From NCBI GenBank assembly GCA_030849465.1, contig JARVLF010000008.1, positions 248,001 to 312,000 of the forward strand: 64,000 nucleotides of DNA. Reading direction: 5' to 3'. This document shows, in pieces, positions 50,106 through 59,891 of the stretch; the first letter of the stretch is position 1, and every line of letters begins with the position of its first letter. Under the pieces are notes generated by a model. The model was not told where the DNA came from. It saw nothing but the letters and a program-made list of their open reading frames with translations, and ran no database searches. This stretch comes from Moesziomyces globuligerus. Lineage: Eukaryota > Basidiomycota > Ustilaginomycetes > Ustilaginales > Ustilaginaceae. A program made the translations under genes and the position numbers.

Positions 50106-50939
50106 GGTTGTGCTGCTGAGGTGAGGTGAGGATGAGGAGCAAGCGGGATCAAGGGATGCTGGTGTGCGGAGAGCAAGGCGATTCGAACGACGATGGATGG
50201 CAACCGCTGCTAAACTTGGCGGCTCGAGGCCGGACTGAGCAGAAGAAACAATCATCCAACACCTCGTGCTCTCACACTCTCTCCCACCTCTCACAGTCTG
50301 AACCGCAACCAACACTCACTCAATCCCTCGACCCAACCGATTGGGTGCGTTTCGCCTGTCCCCACCTCGCACGGATGCCCAATTTCGCGCGAAATCAAAA
50401 ATCGCCGCACGCATGCGTGGAGGTGATGGCGACGTGCATGCGAAAAAAAGAGCCGAATGAAGCGAACGAACGCGTGCGGCCGCAAGTTAATTTGAGGCCT
50501 AACAACGACAGACACAAAAATGCGCACTCGAGTGTGAGATCGAGCAGACGGCGCGCGTGTGTGAGCTGCGCTGACGGCCCGATGATGAGCTGCTGACGGC
50601 AAGCTGAGTTGCCGTGGCCCATGTCGGAACGGCATCGCACCTATCGTCCTTCGCTTCCTCCACGCCGGTCGCACTTGCCATCTCTGCCACCTCTGCCCTC
50701 GCCTTTCGCCGGCACAAAAGTATCTCTTCGACCAGAGCAGATCGACCGGAGCAGCTCGACCGGAGCAGCTCGAAATCAAGCAGGCGACCGCGTCGCATCA
50801 AACAGAGATAATCCGCCTGCCCTACGTTCGACATCAAGAGAGCCGCCGCCGGTATCACTTGTCGTCGCTCGTGCTAGATCGCTTGCTGCACGGAGCACAC
50901 ACATACACACACACACGCACAGACACTTTGCCTCCAAAC
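50106..50939. promoter_or_regulatory. Divergent promoter region, PCM1 / ORM1
   Basis: 834 bp between start codons. It holds a CA microsatellite at about 50896-50925, just before the ORM1 ATG, and a short GGAGCAGCTCGACC duplication at about 50743-50772. No gene is seen. Confidence 0.5.
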
Positions 50940-51644
50940 ATGTCCTCTTCCGTCGGACAGGATGGCGCTCCGCCGAAACTGCACATCAGTCCACCGGGTG
51001 CCGCATACGCTAGCGCAACGTCCACATCGACGGCGCCACCAACCGTAAAGCGACCGCAGCCAGGACGCGCACGCTCCTCGTCGCTCGTCTCGGTCACGCG
51101 TGTCGAGGAGACGCACGAGGAGATGCTCGACCAGTCGGCCGGCTTCAACGCCAACGCCGACTGGGTCAACTACAAGGGCGCCTGGGTCATCCACGTCGTG
51201 CTCATCCTCGTCGCCAAGATCCTCCTCGACGTCATCCCCGCCATGCAGCAGGACACCTCCTGGACGCTCGTCAACCTCGGCTACATGGCGCTCTCCTACA
51301 TCATGTTCCACTACGTCACCGGCACCCCCTTCGAGTCCAACGCCGGCGCCTACGACCAGCTCACGCTTTGGGAGCAGATCGACGAGGGCGCACAGTACAC
51401 GCCCGCCAAAAAGTGGCTCACCTCGGTCCCCATCGGCCTCTTCCTCGTCTCGACCCACTACACCCGCTACAACCCGCTCCTCTTTGGTCTCAACTTCTTC
51501 GCCCTCCTCTTCGTCCTCTTTCCCAAGCTCCCCATCCTCCATCGCCTCAGGTTCCGCTTCTTCGCCCCCCCACCCACCCCCAGCCCGTATCCCAGCCAAC
51601 CCCCAACACCCACCGGCTCGCGCGCGCCCAGCCAGGCTTTCTGA
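50940..51644 (+). CDS. ORM1: ORMDL family regulator of sphingolipid synthesis
   Basis: Intronless, 234 residues. The N-terminal ~70 residues are Ser/Thr/Pro-rich (PGRARSSSLVSVTR), matching the region of yeast Orm1/2 phosphorylated by Ypk1. The conserved core begins FNANADWVNYKGAWVIHV. Hydrophobic segments are VVLILVAKILLDVIP, NLGYMALSYIMFHYVTGTPF, VPIGLFLVSTHYTRY and LLFGLNFFALLFVLFPKLP, with the linker DQLTLWEQID typical of the family. The protein sits in the ER membrane with serine palmitoyltransferase and restrains it until phosphorylated. The Pro-rich tail after the last segment is longer than in yeast. Confidence 0.96.
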   Translation: MSSSVGQDGAPPKLHISPPGAAYASATSTSTAPPTVKRPQPGRARSSSLVSVTRVEETHEEMLDQSAGFNANADWVNYKGAWVIHVVLILVAKILLDVIPAMQQDTSWTLVNLGYMALSYIMFHYVTGTPFESNAGAYDQLTLWEQIDEGAQYTPAKKWLTSVPIGLFLVSTHYTRYNPLLFGLNFFALLFVLFPKLPILHRLRFRFFAPPPTPSPYPSQPPTPTGSRAPSQAF

Positions 51645-52363
51645 GACCTTCCAAGATGCAAGAATCCAACGCCATACCGCAGCAGCAGCCTCGTCTGGTC
51701 TTCGACACTCTCGGTCCTCTGCACGCCCCGGCACCCGATCCGCCTGCTAACTCCACCGAACTCGCGTGGCTCACTTGTACGCACCTTCACTGCGAGCTCA
51801 ATCGACACGGGATCCTCTCTTCTGCTGCTGTTGCTCTTCAGATACCTGTGCTGTGTACCATCCGTCCCAGTGTCGGTTGAATGCCAATGCGGGCGTGTAG
51901 GAAAAGCATCGAGGACGACAAAATCGGGACACGGAGGTGAGGAGCGAGTGGAGCGCGTGGAGCTGAATTCAAAATTTTCTCGAGCCGGAATTCTGAGCGT
52001 GTCTTGAGCCTGTGCAACGTACAAAACGAAAAAGAAAAAAGGAAAGAAAAATGGGCGAGAGGGGCGCGGCAGCAGGCAGAAGAAGAAGAAGCAAAAGAAA
52101 GAAAGAAGGAAAGAGAGCAGCTCAGACCCTGACTGCCTCTTCTTCCTCATGGCTCAGCTCGCTCTTTCCTTCCTCTCGTCACATTGCCGACCATCGCTGC
52201 TCCCATCACTCACGACTACCGAGCAACGGATCCGATCTTCTTCAGCAGGAGCTACGAACGGCCACACGCAACCATCCTCGAGGCCAACCTCGAGTCGTAG
52301 CTATCCAACCAAAGCGTCGACACTCTCACGAGCTCTGTCGGCGCCACAGCGGCAACCGCCAAC
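51645..52363. other. Intergenic region, ORM1 3' side / TSR1 promoter
   Basis: 719 bp. A purine-rich GA/A tract runs from about 52020 to 52115. No gene or RNA was seen. Confidence 0.5.
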
Positions 52364-55246
52364 ATGCCGCACCACCACCGCGCCTCGACGCTGAGGCAGT
52401 CCAACAAGGCCTTCAAGTCGAAGCACGCCACAAAGACCTCGCTTCGTGAGGCCTCCAAAGGTCGCTCGGCGAGCGACGTCTCGAGCACCTCGCGTCTCTC
52501 CTCGCACAAGGCCTCGCCGCTCTCGGCGTCCGGAAACGAAGTCGGCTCGCGCCAGCACCGTCGCAACCACGCCAAGCAGGCACAGAGATCCAAGCGCAAC
52601 GCGCTCGTCCAGTCCAACCGCATCTTTGCCGCCGCCTCGTCCGTCTCGAGGGAAGGCAAGGATGGCCTCGCCAAGGGCTTTGCCGGTGCCGGTGCCGGCG
52701 CTCCGCGCATCTGCGCCGTCGTCGACCTCGCCGAGGACGGCGACTCTTGGGAGGCCGTGAGGCAGATCCAGGAGGAGGGCATCGACGGCGGCGTCAAGCC
52801 TGTTCCCGGCCGCAGCGTCGAAGACGCGCTCCGAGACGGATTGCCTTTCTGCGAGCTCGAAGCTACGCGCTTCCGTCAGACGATCCAGTTCCTTCCGCTA
52901 CCCTACGGTGCGCTCTATCCCATCCTCGACGCGTGCAAGTGCGCCGACTTTGTGCTGCTCGTCCTCTCGGCCTCCACCGCCATCGACCCAGGCTCGTGGG
53001 GTGAGCTCTGCCTCCGAACGCTTCAGGCGCAGGGCTTGCCCACCGTCGTCGTCGCCGTGCCCACGCTCCACCCGGACGGCGCCACGGGCGTCGGCGGCAG
53101 CAAGAAGGCGGGTGCGGCGCTCAAGGCGGCCAACGAGGTGCGCAAGTCGCTGCTCAGCTTTGCAAAGTACTTCTCGCCCGACGTCGACAAGGTGCATGCG
53201 CTCGACGACCGCGCCGAGCGCGGCGCGCTCCTGCGTACGCTCGCCACGGCCACGCCCAAGCGTGTCGCCTGGCGCGACTTCCGCGCGTGGATGGTGAGCG
53301 AGGGCGCAGAGTGGGAGGTCGACGCTGCAGACGTCAACGGCGATGCCAATGCGCTCTCCGATCTCAACGGCCCCGATCAGCAGCGAGGCACGCTCAAGGT
53401 GCAGGGCTGGATCCGCGGTGCACCCATGTCGGCCGACCGACTGATCCACCTGCCGGACTTCGGCGACTTTGAGGTGGACCGCATCGCTTACGCGCCGCCT
53501 CCGAACGCGCGCACGCGGCATACCAAGGCGAGCGCCACGCAAGCGGCGAGCAGCAACGACGACGACGCCATGACGGATGGTGAGCCTGCGTCGGGAAGCG
53601 AGGCTGCGCTCGTGGCGGGCGACGTGCTGCAGACGCGCGACGACGAGTTCGCCGACGACCTCGTCTCGGAGAACGAGCCGGACGACATGGGCAACGAGCA
53701 GACATGGCCGACCGAGGAGGAGATGGCGGCGGCGGAGCGGTTTGCCAAGCAGCGTGCGGACGGCGAGATGCCGCCGCCACCCGCGCTGCCGGGCACCACG
53801 CCCAAGACGATCATCAAGGGCAGCGGCAACGCCAAGGACAACGCCAAGTACCGTGCTGCCTGGATCATCGAGTCGGACGAAGAGGACGACGACGAGGATG
53901 ACGGCGACGAGGATGACGGCGACGACGACGACGGGTCGATGATGGCCGACGAGGGCGACGAGGCGATGGAGGAGGGGGATGTGGAGGTCAACGAGGCGAT
54001 CGACGACTACGAGCGCATGAAGGCCGCGGCGATGGCCAACGGGCAGGCGGGTCAGCCGAGCGACGGCGTGTCCGAGATGGCGTTTGAGGATGTCGACGAT
54101 GCGGAGGCGGAGGCCGAGTATCGGGCGTATCAGGCGCAGCGTGCGCGCGCGCGCGAGGAGCAGGACGATGCCGAGTTTCCGGACGAGGTGGATACGCCGC
54201 TCGAGATCGCTGCGCGCCAGCGGTTTGCGCGGTATCGGGGGCTCAAGTCGTTCCGCACCTCGCCGTGGGATGCGTACGAGGATCTGCCGCGCGACTATGC
54301 GCGCATCTTCCAGTTCGAGGACTTCCACAAGACGCGTCGGCGGGTCGAGGGAGCGGCGCTGCTCGACGGCGTGCAGCCTGGGTTCCGCGTGACGGTGTGG
54401 GTCAAGGATGTGCCTCGGGCTGCGGCGGTACGTGCGCGCGCGGCGGGCGTGGGCGAGCTGCCTGCGCTCGACTGTGCAGTGCCGTTTGTGCTCTTCGGCC
54501 TGCTGAGGCACGAGCACAAGAAGTCGGTGATCAACTTTACCGTCACGCGCAACACCGAGTACGAAGCACCGGTGCGGTCCAAGGACGCGCTGGTCTTGTG
54601 TTTGGGACCACGTCGGTTCCGGATCAATCCGATCTTTAGCCAGCACAGTCGCGGCGGCGGCAAGGGCGTCAACAACGTGCACAAGTTTGAGCGCTTCCTG
54701 CGGCCCGGTGTAGCTGCGTCGGTGGCTACCGTCTATGCGCCGATCACGTTTGGCGGTAGTACGGCGCCGGCGGTGCTGCTGCGCGAACGAGCGCAAGACG
54801 GCGAGTCGGGCTACGATCAACGCGGTGTCTCTGCGGCTCAGATGCCGCACCTCGTCGGCTTTGGTAACCTCATCGATGCCGGTCCGACGCGCATCAACGC
54901 CAAGCGCATCCTCCTCTCGGGCCATCCGTACAAGGTGCACAAGAAGACGGCGACGATCCGCTTCATGTTCTTCAACCCCGAAGACGTCTATTGGTTTAAA
55001 CCCATCACGCTCCACACCAAGCTCGGCCGCACCGGTCACATCACCGAATCGCTCGGCACGCACGGCTACTTCAAGGCGCACTTTGACGGTCCCATCTCCC
55101 AGATGGACACCGTGCTCATGAACCTCTACAAGCGCGTCTACCCCAAGTGGGCGCAGCCCTTCCGCACCGCCTATGGCGAGCTCCCGCTGCCGAGGCACGA
55201 GGTCTTTGGCCGACGCAACGACCACGCCGAGATGCACGACGCCTAG
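52364..55246 (+). CDS. TSR1: Pre-rRNA processing / 40S assembly factor Tsr1
   Basis: Intronless, 960 residues. It opens MPHHHRASTLRQSNKAFKSK, the basic Bms1/Tsr1-family start, followed by RSKRNALVQSNR. The GTPase-like domain lacks a working P-loop, as is normal for Tsr1. An acidic run (about 505-540, DEEDDDEDDGDEDDGDDDDG) precedes the conserved C-terminal half: GLKSFRTSPWDAYEDLPRDY, FEDFHKTRRR, LFGLLRHEHKKSVINFTVTR, KRILLSGHPYKVHKKTATIR and YFKAHFDGPISQMDTVLMNL, with YKRVYPKWAQPF near the end. Tsr1 escorts pre-40S particles from nucleolus to cytoplasm and blocks early joining of initiation factors. Identity is secure. Confidence 0.97.
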   Translation: MPHHHRASTLRQSNKAFKSKHATKTSLREASKGRSASDVSSTSRLSSHKASPLSASGNEVGSRQHRRNHAKQAQRSKRNALVQSNRIFAAASSVSREGKDGLAKGFAGAGAGAPRICAVVDLAEDGDSWEAVRQIQEEGIDGGVKPVPGRSVEDALRDGLPFCELEATRFRQTIQFLPLPYGALYPILDACKCADFVLLVLSASTAIDPGSWGELCLRTLQAQGLPTVVVAVPTLHPDGATGVGGSKKAGAALKAANEVRKSLLSFAKYFSPDVDKVHALDDRAERGALLRTLATATPKRVAWRDFRAWMVSEGAEWEVDAADVNGDANALSDLNGPDQQRGTLKVQGWIRGAPMSADRLIHLPDFGDFEVDRIAYAPPPNARTRHTKASATQAASSNDDDAMTDGEPASGSEAALVAGDVLQTRDDEFADDLVSENEPDDMGNEQTWPTEEEMAAAERFAKQRADGEMPPPPALPGTTPKTIIKGSGNAKDNAKYRAAWIIESDEEDDDEDDGDEDDGDDDDGSMMADEGDEAMEEGDVEVNEAIDDYERMKAAAMANGQAGQPSDGVSEMAFEDVDDAEAEAEYRAYQAQRARAREEQDDAEFPDEVDTPLEIAARQRFARYRGLKSFRTSPWDAYEDLPRDYARIFQFEDFHKTRRRVEGAALLDGVQPGFRVTVWVKDVPRAAAVRARAAGVGELPALDCAVPFVLFGLLRHEHKKSVINFTVTRNTEYEAPVRSKDALVLCLGPRRFRINPIFSQHSRGGGKGVNNVHKFERFLRPGVAASVATVYAPITFGGSTAPAVLLRERAQDGESGYDQRGVSAAQMPHLVGFGNLIDAGPTRINAKRILLSGHPYKVHKKTATIRFMFFNPEDVYWFKPITLHTKLGRTGHITESLGTHGYFKAHFDGPISQMDTVLMNLYKRVYPKWAQPFRTAYGELPLPRHEVFGRRNDHAEMHDA

Positions 55247-55852
55247 GCCGGGTGTGCGCCCCCAGCCAACAGCACGTCAACAGCGCCGGATTGTTGTTTT
55301 TTGTGGCATCTTGTTTCATACAACCCGAGTTGCGAGTCTCGTCCATGTGTAGGGGAGGGGGCGAGGGGGTTGGGGAGTGGGTGGACCGTGCGTAGTTTTG
55401 GAAAGGGGGAAGGGCATGGCGTGAGGGATGAGATGAGATAGCGTGAGCGGGGGAGCGATTGGAGTGGGATGGGTTCGGGCGAGCGGCGGTGAATGGCGTG
55501 CGTTTTTGTTTTTTCTTTTTTTTTGTTTAGGCGCCTTAGAGACGAGATAAGGTTGGGAGGTGGTGAGACTGTGGGCTGGGATGGCGGAAGGCTTGCGGGG
55601 GGCCACGTCAGAGTTGTTGGGTCTGGGGGTGGCACTTCGGCGAATTGCGAGTGTACCGAGAGGGGGGGATGCATGCATTGGTTATCTCCCATTCACATTT
55701 CAGACCCTGAGGGTGCTGGCAGCGGCGTGCTCGCACGGGCATGCTCAAAGCACCCGCCGAGGATATAAACTCCCACCCGCTTCCCCACGCACCACCATCC
55801 TCGCTCTCCAAGGCCTACCACAAGTTCCAAATACCGCCGAAGCAAAAGACCC
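55247..55852. other. Intergenic region with 4E-BP-like gene promoter
   Basis: 606 bp. Contents are a T-rich tract (about 55503-55527), GATGCATGCATTGG at about 55668 and the TATA box at 55764. No gene is seen. Confidence 0.5.
55764..55769 (+). promoter_or_regulatory. TATA box for 4E-BP-like gene
   Basis: TATAAA in GGATATAAACTCC, 84-89 bp upstream of the ATG at 55853. Confidence 0.6.
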
Positions 55853-56140
55853 ATGACGTCGAGTATCGCGATTCGCTCCAAGGTCTCGGCCGCGACGGTG
55901 GGCGAGCGGGGAGTGTATTCGACGACGCCAGGGGGTACGGCTCGGATCTCGTACTCGCGCGACGAGCTGCTCAGCCTCGCCGCCAGCCCGCTCTCGCGCT
56001 CGCCTCCCGCCGTCATCCTCCCCGCCGCCATCGCTCGTCACTCACCCCAGCAACAACCGCAACCGCAAGCCCAAACCTCCGACACCTCGCTCGAATTCCC
56101 CGCGCCCACCGACGAACTCGACTTCCATCTCGACCTCTAA
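55853..56140 (+). CDS. 4E-BP-like eIF4E-binding translational repressor
   Basis: Intronless, 95 residues. Three features of animal 4E-BPs are present in the right order. First is VYSTTPGGTARI (about 21-32), containing the TTPGGT block that carries the priming TOR phosphosites. Second is the eIF4E-binding motif YSRDELL (about 34-40), fitting Y-x4-L-hydrophobic. Third is SPLSRSPP, at the place of the later phosphosites (SPVTKTPP in mammals). The C terminus FHLDL resembles a TOS motif, the raptor-binding F-x-hydrophobic-D/E-hydrophobic. The size matches (95 against ~118 residues). It would hold eIF4E away from eIF4G until TORC1 phosphorylates it. Yeast Caf20/Eap1 are not of this family. It sits directly after TSR1. 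Confidence 0.85.
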   Translation: MTSSIAIRSKVSAATVGERGVYSTTPGGTARISYSRDELLSLAASPLSRSPPAVILPAAIARHSPQQQPQPQAQTSDTSLEFPAPTDELDFHLDL

Positions 56141-56378
56141 CCTCCCCCAGCCCGCTCTCAACAACTCCCCCACCCCTCCTGGCACTCTGGGTCGCTGTGA
56201 CCCAATGTCAAATACCCAATTCCAAAGTGTCGTGACTCGCTTTCTCTCGTTCGCTCCATCGTCGTGGGGTCTAGAAAGCACAAAAAGTGCGCACTGAGAG
56301 CGTGACCTCGGGCGAAAGGATGGCCAAGGTGAAGGGGGGGGGAGCCGAAACAGGGATTTGTTTGGGGACGAGGAGCTT

Positions 56379-57363
56379 TTAGATGTAGGGGGGACCGAGG
56401 GTGGTTCTGAACTGTTGGAGGACGACCTCGACGACGAGGAGCAGCACACCGCCACCGGGGGCGAGACGAAGGACCTTGGGAGTAAAGCCCTTGTAGAGCG
56501 CGGCGAAGCCCTCCTCCTTTGCGATGAGGGCGATGCTGGGGAAGGTCCAGTTGTACTTTCTCACGACGCCCTTTACGTTGGGGGTGTTTTGGATCCTGCT
56601 CTTGACGACGTCGGCGGGCGTGTTGAGCACGGTGCCTACGGTGCCGCCGATGGCGCCGCAGAAGAAATCGTTGCGGAGCTGTTCGGTCTTTGACTGTGGC
56701 TTGGGCATCTGGGCGCGGAGGGCGTGGATGACGCTAAAGTAACCACCGTTCCAGAGCACGTGTCTCCAGAAGGTGGATTCGAGCCCCGCGTACAGGCCGA
56801 GCGGACCGTCTGCCTTGATGATCTTGGCGACGACGTCCATGGGGCCCGAGTAGAGGTGCGCCTGCGCCTTGTCCTGCAGCCTGATCTTGACCAGCTCAAA
56901 GGGGACGACGACGACGGATTCGGTCGCGCCCGCCGAACATCCGGTGAGCACCGAGAGCGACTGCGTCATCTTTTCCTCGCCCGTGAGGTTGCGGTAGGTC
57001 TTGCCCCAGAAATCGTTGGCCGCAAACTTGACTGCTCGCTTCGGCGCCTCGAGCATCAGCGGCGGCACCAACCCTCGATACAGCCGTCCAGCTCTAGACA
57101 ACGAGAACAAGATCAGTTCCCAAATCCTTGAGGACTAAGGGGGATGGGGGGGGGGCTTACCCTTCTGACTTGATGATCTTGCGAAAGGCGTCTACCATGC
57201 CATTGTAGCGTTCTGCACCGGGCAGATCCGCCTTGCCCTGCAGCTGCATGCGCGTCTTGACCACATCCAGCGGATAGAGGCAGAGGAGCTCGGTGACGCC
57301 TGCGATGGCACCGGCGGTGAACTGCGCGTAGAACGGCAACGGCTTGGGCTGCGATGTGGTCAT
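56379..57363 (-). CDS. ODC1: Mitochondrial 2-oxodicarboxylate carrier
   Basis: Exons 57363-57161 and 57093-56379 (305 residues); the junction restores IIKSEG|AGRLYRG. Three carrier repeats carry PLDVVKTRMQLQ, PFELVKIRLQDK and PADVVKSRIQNT. LEAPKRAVKFAANDFW, GLYAGLESTFWRHVLWNGGYF and FCGAIGGTVGTVLNTPADV are characteristic of Odc1/Odc2 and human SLC25A21, which exchange 2-oxoadipate and 2-oxoglutarate across the inner membrane for lysine metabolism. The 67-nt intron has GTAAGC and TAG ends. It is convergent with the 4E-BP-like gene, 238 bp apart. Confidence 0.93.
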
Positions 57364-57977
57364 CTTTTTCCTGCTTCACGGCACGTTGGGATCCACGTAA
57401 GAGAAATGGTTGTGCAAAGTGGTGGTCATGATCCAAGAGACGCTTGGTGGTTTCGGTAATCTGACCCGACATGACGGGCCTTCGGGTGCGGCTCGAGCGT
57501 CCGCGGTCGGCAATCGCGCGATAATCTCTAGGCGCTTTGCCTCCAATCGTCAAAGCCAAAAGCCGTCTTTTCATTCGCTCCCCAAACCCACCTTGAGATT
57601 TCTTCCAATCCCACTCTCCCCCACAGAAGCCACAGAACCCACAGAATCCACTGCGGCCAATGCCCCCGGCATTCGCTTCCAACAAATTCCCACCCGCAAC
57701 CCCTTCGCACCTTGCTTGCCCGATCTAGTCACCGATCGCAGTCCCCTCCCAGTCACCTCCCACCCCTCCCGGCCCCCATCTCCGATACCTCAACTCCGCC
57801 GCAATCAGCTCGCACCACAGCACAAACCGACGGCCTCAACCCGCTTGGCACAAACGAGTCAATCCACTGCATCGCGTGACGCATCTTGCATCTCGCAGAC
57901 TTCGCGCACGACGTCGATCGAGGCTAAGCTGGTGTATACTGTGCGCATGTCACGTGTGGGTCGGGCAAGCGGGTCGG
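57364..57977. other. Intergenic region between ODC1 start and RAD52 stop
   Basis: 614 bp between two minus-strand genes, holding the carrier promoter. No other feature is seen. Confidence 0.5.
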
Positions 57978-59891
57978 TTAGGAACGACGTACCGAGGCGT
58001 GTGCGGGTGGTGGAGGCCGTGGTGCGGTTTCGCTCGGTCTCTTGACCCCCCTTGCGGCCTCTGCTGGCACATACGCATGACCGGTCGGTTCACCATTCGC
58101 CCTCCCCGCAGCCTCTCGTGCCACAGCTCCCTCCCCGCCACCCATCCCATCCAAGGTGGCGGCAAACATGCGTCTCGACGCCTGGCCAGCGCCCTTGGCT
58201 GCCGAGGCTGCCGAGGCGGCCGAGAGCGAGGTGACGCCACTGCGCATCGCAGCGGGTGGTGGCGAGACGAACCGGCCGACGCTGCCCGCGCGGCGCGGGA
58301 GCTGCGCCGCCTCGCTCTTGACGTGCTTGACCGGACTGGTGGATCTGCGCAGTTCGGGTTTGACCGCCACCGCCTCGGGAAACGCGACACCGCTATCATC
58401 CGCACCCGCACATGCGTCGTCTTGGGTGCGCGGTACGTCGATCTCCATCTCGAGCGCATGCGACGCCGCCTCAGCCGCGCCCGCCTCGCCCTCGTCGTAC
58501 ACCGCCAGCACCGCACTCAGCCCATCGTCAAACGAATCCGATCCGAACTCCACCTCCGCCGCCGCCGCTGCTGCGGGCGCAGACGCGCTGCTGGCGCATG
58601 CGGGCTTGCGCGCTTCCGCCTGCTGCCGCTCGAGATACGCCTGCCGCGCAAGCATCGACCGCTGCTGCCGCTCCGCAACCGCGTCCTTCGTCTCTTCGTC
58701 CACCGCACCTCCCTCGCCAGTCGCGGCAGCTGCGCGCGCGATGGCGGTCGTCGGCGCAGAGACCACCGCTGAAGGGCCTGGTGCAGCGCCGTTGATGCCA
58801 TTCGTGGCCGGCGCGCGCTCGACCGGCCGGCTCGCTGCAGCAGCCACCGCTGGTGCTGGTGCAGGTGCGGGCACTGGTGCGGGCACCGGTGGGTTGGTGG
58901 CTGTCGCCTTTCTGGCATGCGGCGGCGCTGGAGCGGCGACGTGTTGGTTGGGCTGGGGCGGGGGTGGGGGCGGAGGCCTGAGTTCGGCGCGACGATGGAG
59001 CTCGGTGGGGTCGAACTTGGGGGCGGGGTTGGCGACCTTGAGAGCATTGGCCGCGTAGTGGTGATCGTAGGTGCAGTTTCCGAGAAGCTTGCCAAAGTTT
59101 TTGAGCGCGCGCTTGGTAGCGTCGGTGACGGCCTCCTTCTTGCCCTTTTCGAGCGCGGCGGCTTTCTGGCGGGCGTTGTCTGCGCTGCCGTAGCCAATGT
59201 CCTCGTGGAAGGCGCCGTCGCGGAGGGTGACGCGGACGACGCAGCTGACGCCTGCGTTGAAGCGCGTGCCGTCGGACGAGGCGTCGAGAAAGTCGACGTC
59301 GAGCCGGACGATGGTGGTGGACCAGCCGTTGAAGCCAAACACCTCGTTGGCCAGGTCGACCAGCTTCCAGCCCTCGATGTAGGTGAGCTTCTTGCCGCCG
59401 CCGGGACCCGGCCGTTGCGAGAGGTACTCGGGGCCGAGGCGCTGGTTGAGCTTGGCCTGGAGCGTGGCGATGCGCGCGGCGCTATCCTGCGTCAGCCCAC
59501 CGACGCCGTTGAACGTCTGCGCACCCCAGCCGCCCGGATAGTCGTACTGCGTCAGCGCGCGTGGCTGATGTGCGGGCGCAGCCGCAACCGCAACCGAAGC
59601 CGCAGTGTTGTCGGCGTGGTCGGCGATGGTCGTGTCGGCTGCCTGCACGGCTGAAGTGGAGCCGCCTACATATCTCGCGTCCCAGTCGGCAAAGTTGGCC
59701 ATCTCGTTGTCCGCCGCAAAGGCGTCGTTTGGACTGCAACTAGCACGGTGCGCTGCACCACCGAACGGACCGGGCGCCGATGCACCAAAGGGGTAGGGCG
59801 ACGGATAGTGCGGCTCCAAGGCGAGCGCCTGGTGGTGTGCGTGTTCGAATTCGGCGATGAGCTTGGCCGAGTGGATGGCGGCCGAGTTCAT
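57978..59891 (-). CDS. RAD52: DNA repair protein Rad52/Rad22
   Basis: Intronless, 637 residues. After a ~130-residue Ala/His/Pro-rich leader, the conserved DNA-binding and ring-forming domain runs from about 135 to 310: LNQRLGPEYLSQRPGPGGGK, LTYIEGWKLVDLANEVFGFN, GWSTTIVRLDVDFLD, CVVRVTLRDGAFHEDIGYG and KEAVTDATKRALKNFGKLLG. These are hallmark Rad52 sequences. The C-terminal half is low complexity (Ala/Pro runs) with a charged tail. Rad52 anneals single strands and in yeast loads Rad51 over RPA; in Ustilago maydis the mediator role falls mainly to Brh2 (established knowledge), so Rad52 may be secondary here. The leader is longer than in yeast, and a start within it cannot be excluded. Confidence 0.95.
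   Translation of the reverse strand: MNSAAIHSAKLIAEFEHAHHQALALEPHYPSPYPFGASAPGPFGGAAHRASCSPNDAFAADNEMANFADWDARYVGGSTSAVQAADTTIADHADNTAASVAVAAAPAHQPRALTQYDYPGGWGAQTFNGVGGLTQDSAARIATLQAKLNQRLGPEYLSQRPGPGGGKKLTYIEGWKLVDLANEVFGFNGWSTTIVRLDVDFLDASSDGTRFNAGVSCVVRVTLRDGAFHEDIGYGSADNARQKAAALEKGKKEAVTDATKRALKNFGKLLGNCTYDHHYAANALKVANPAPKFDPTELHRRAELRPPPPPPPQPNQHVAAPAPPHARKATATNPPVPAPVPAPAPAPAVAAAASRPVERAPATNGINGAAPGPSAVVSAPTTAIARAAAATGEGGAVDEETKDAVAERQQRSMLARQAYLERQQAEARKPACASSASAPAAAAAAEVEFGSDSFDDGLSAVLAVYDEGEAGAAEAASHALEMEIDVPRTQDDACAGADDSGVAFPEAVAVKPELRRSTSPVKHVKSEAAQLPRRAGSVGRFVSPPPAAMRSGVTSLSAASAASAAKGAGQASRRMFAATLDGMGGGEGAVAREAAGRANGEPTGHAYVPAEAARGVKRPSETAPRPPPPAHASVRRS

Noticed and set aside
52898..55237. 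A 779-codon open frame antisense to TSR1
   Set aside because: It is a GC-driven shadow of TSR1: no family motif, His/Arg-rich composition from reversed codons, and TSR1 itself is secure.
58156..59058. A 300-codon frame overlapping RAD52 on the plus strand
   Set aside because: It is the alanine-rich mirror of the low-complexity RAD52 C-terminal half.
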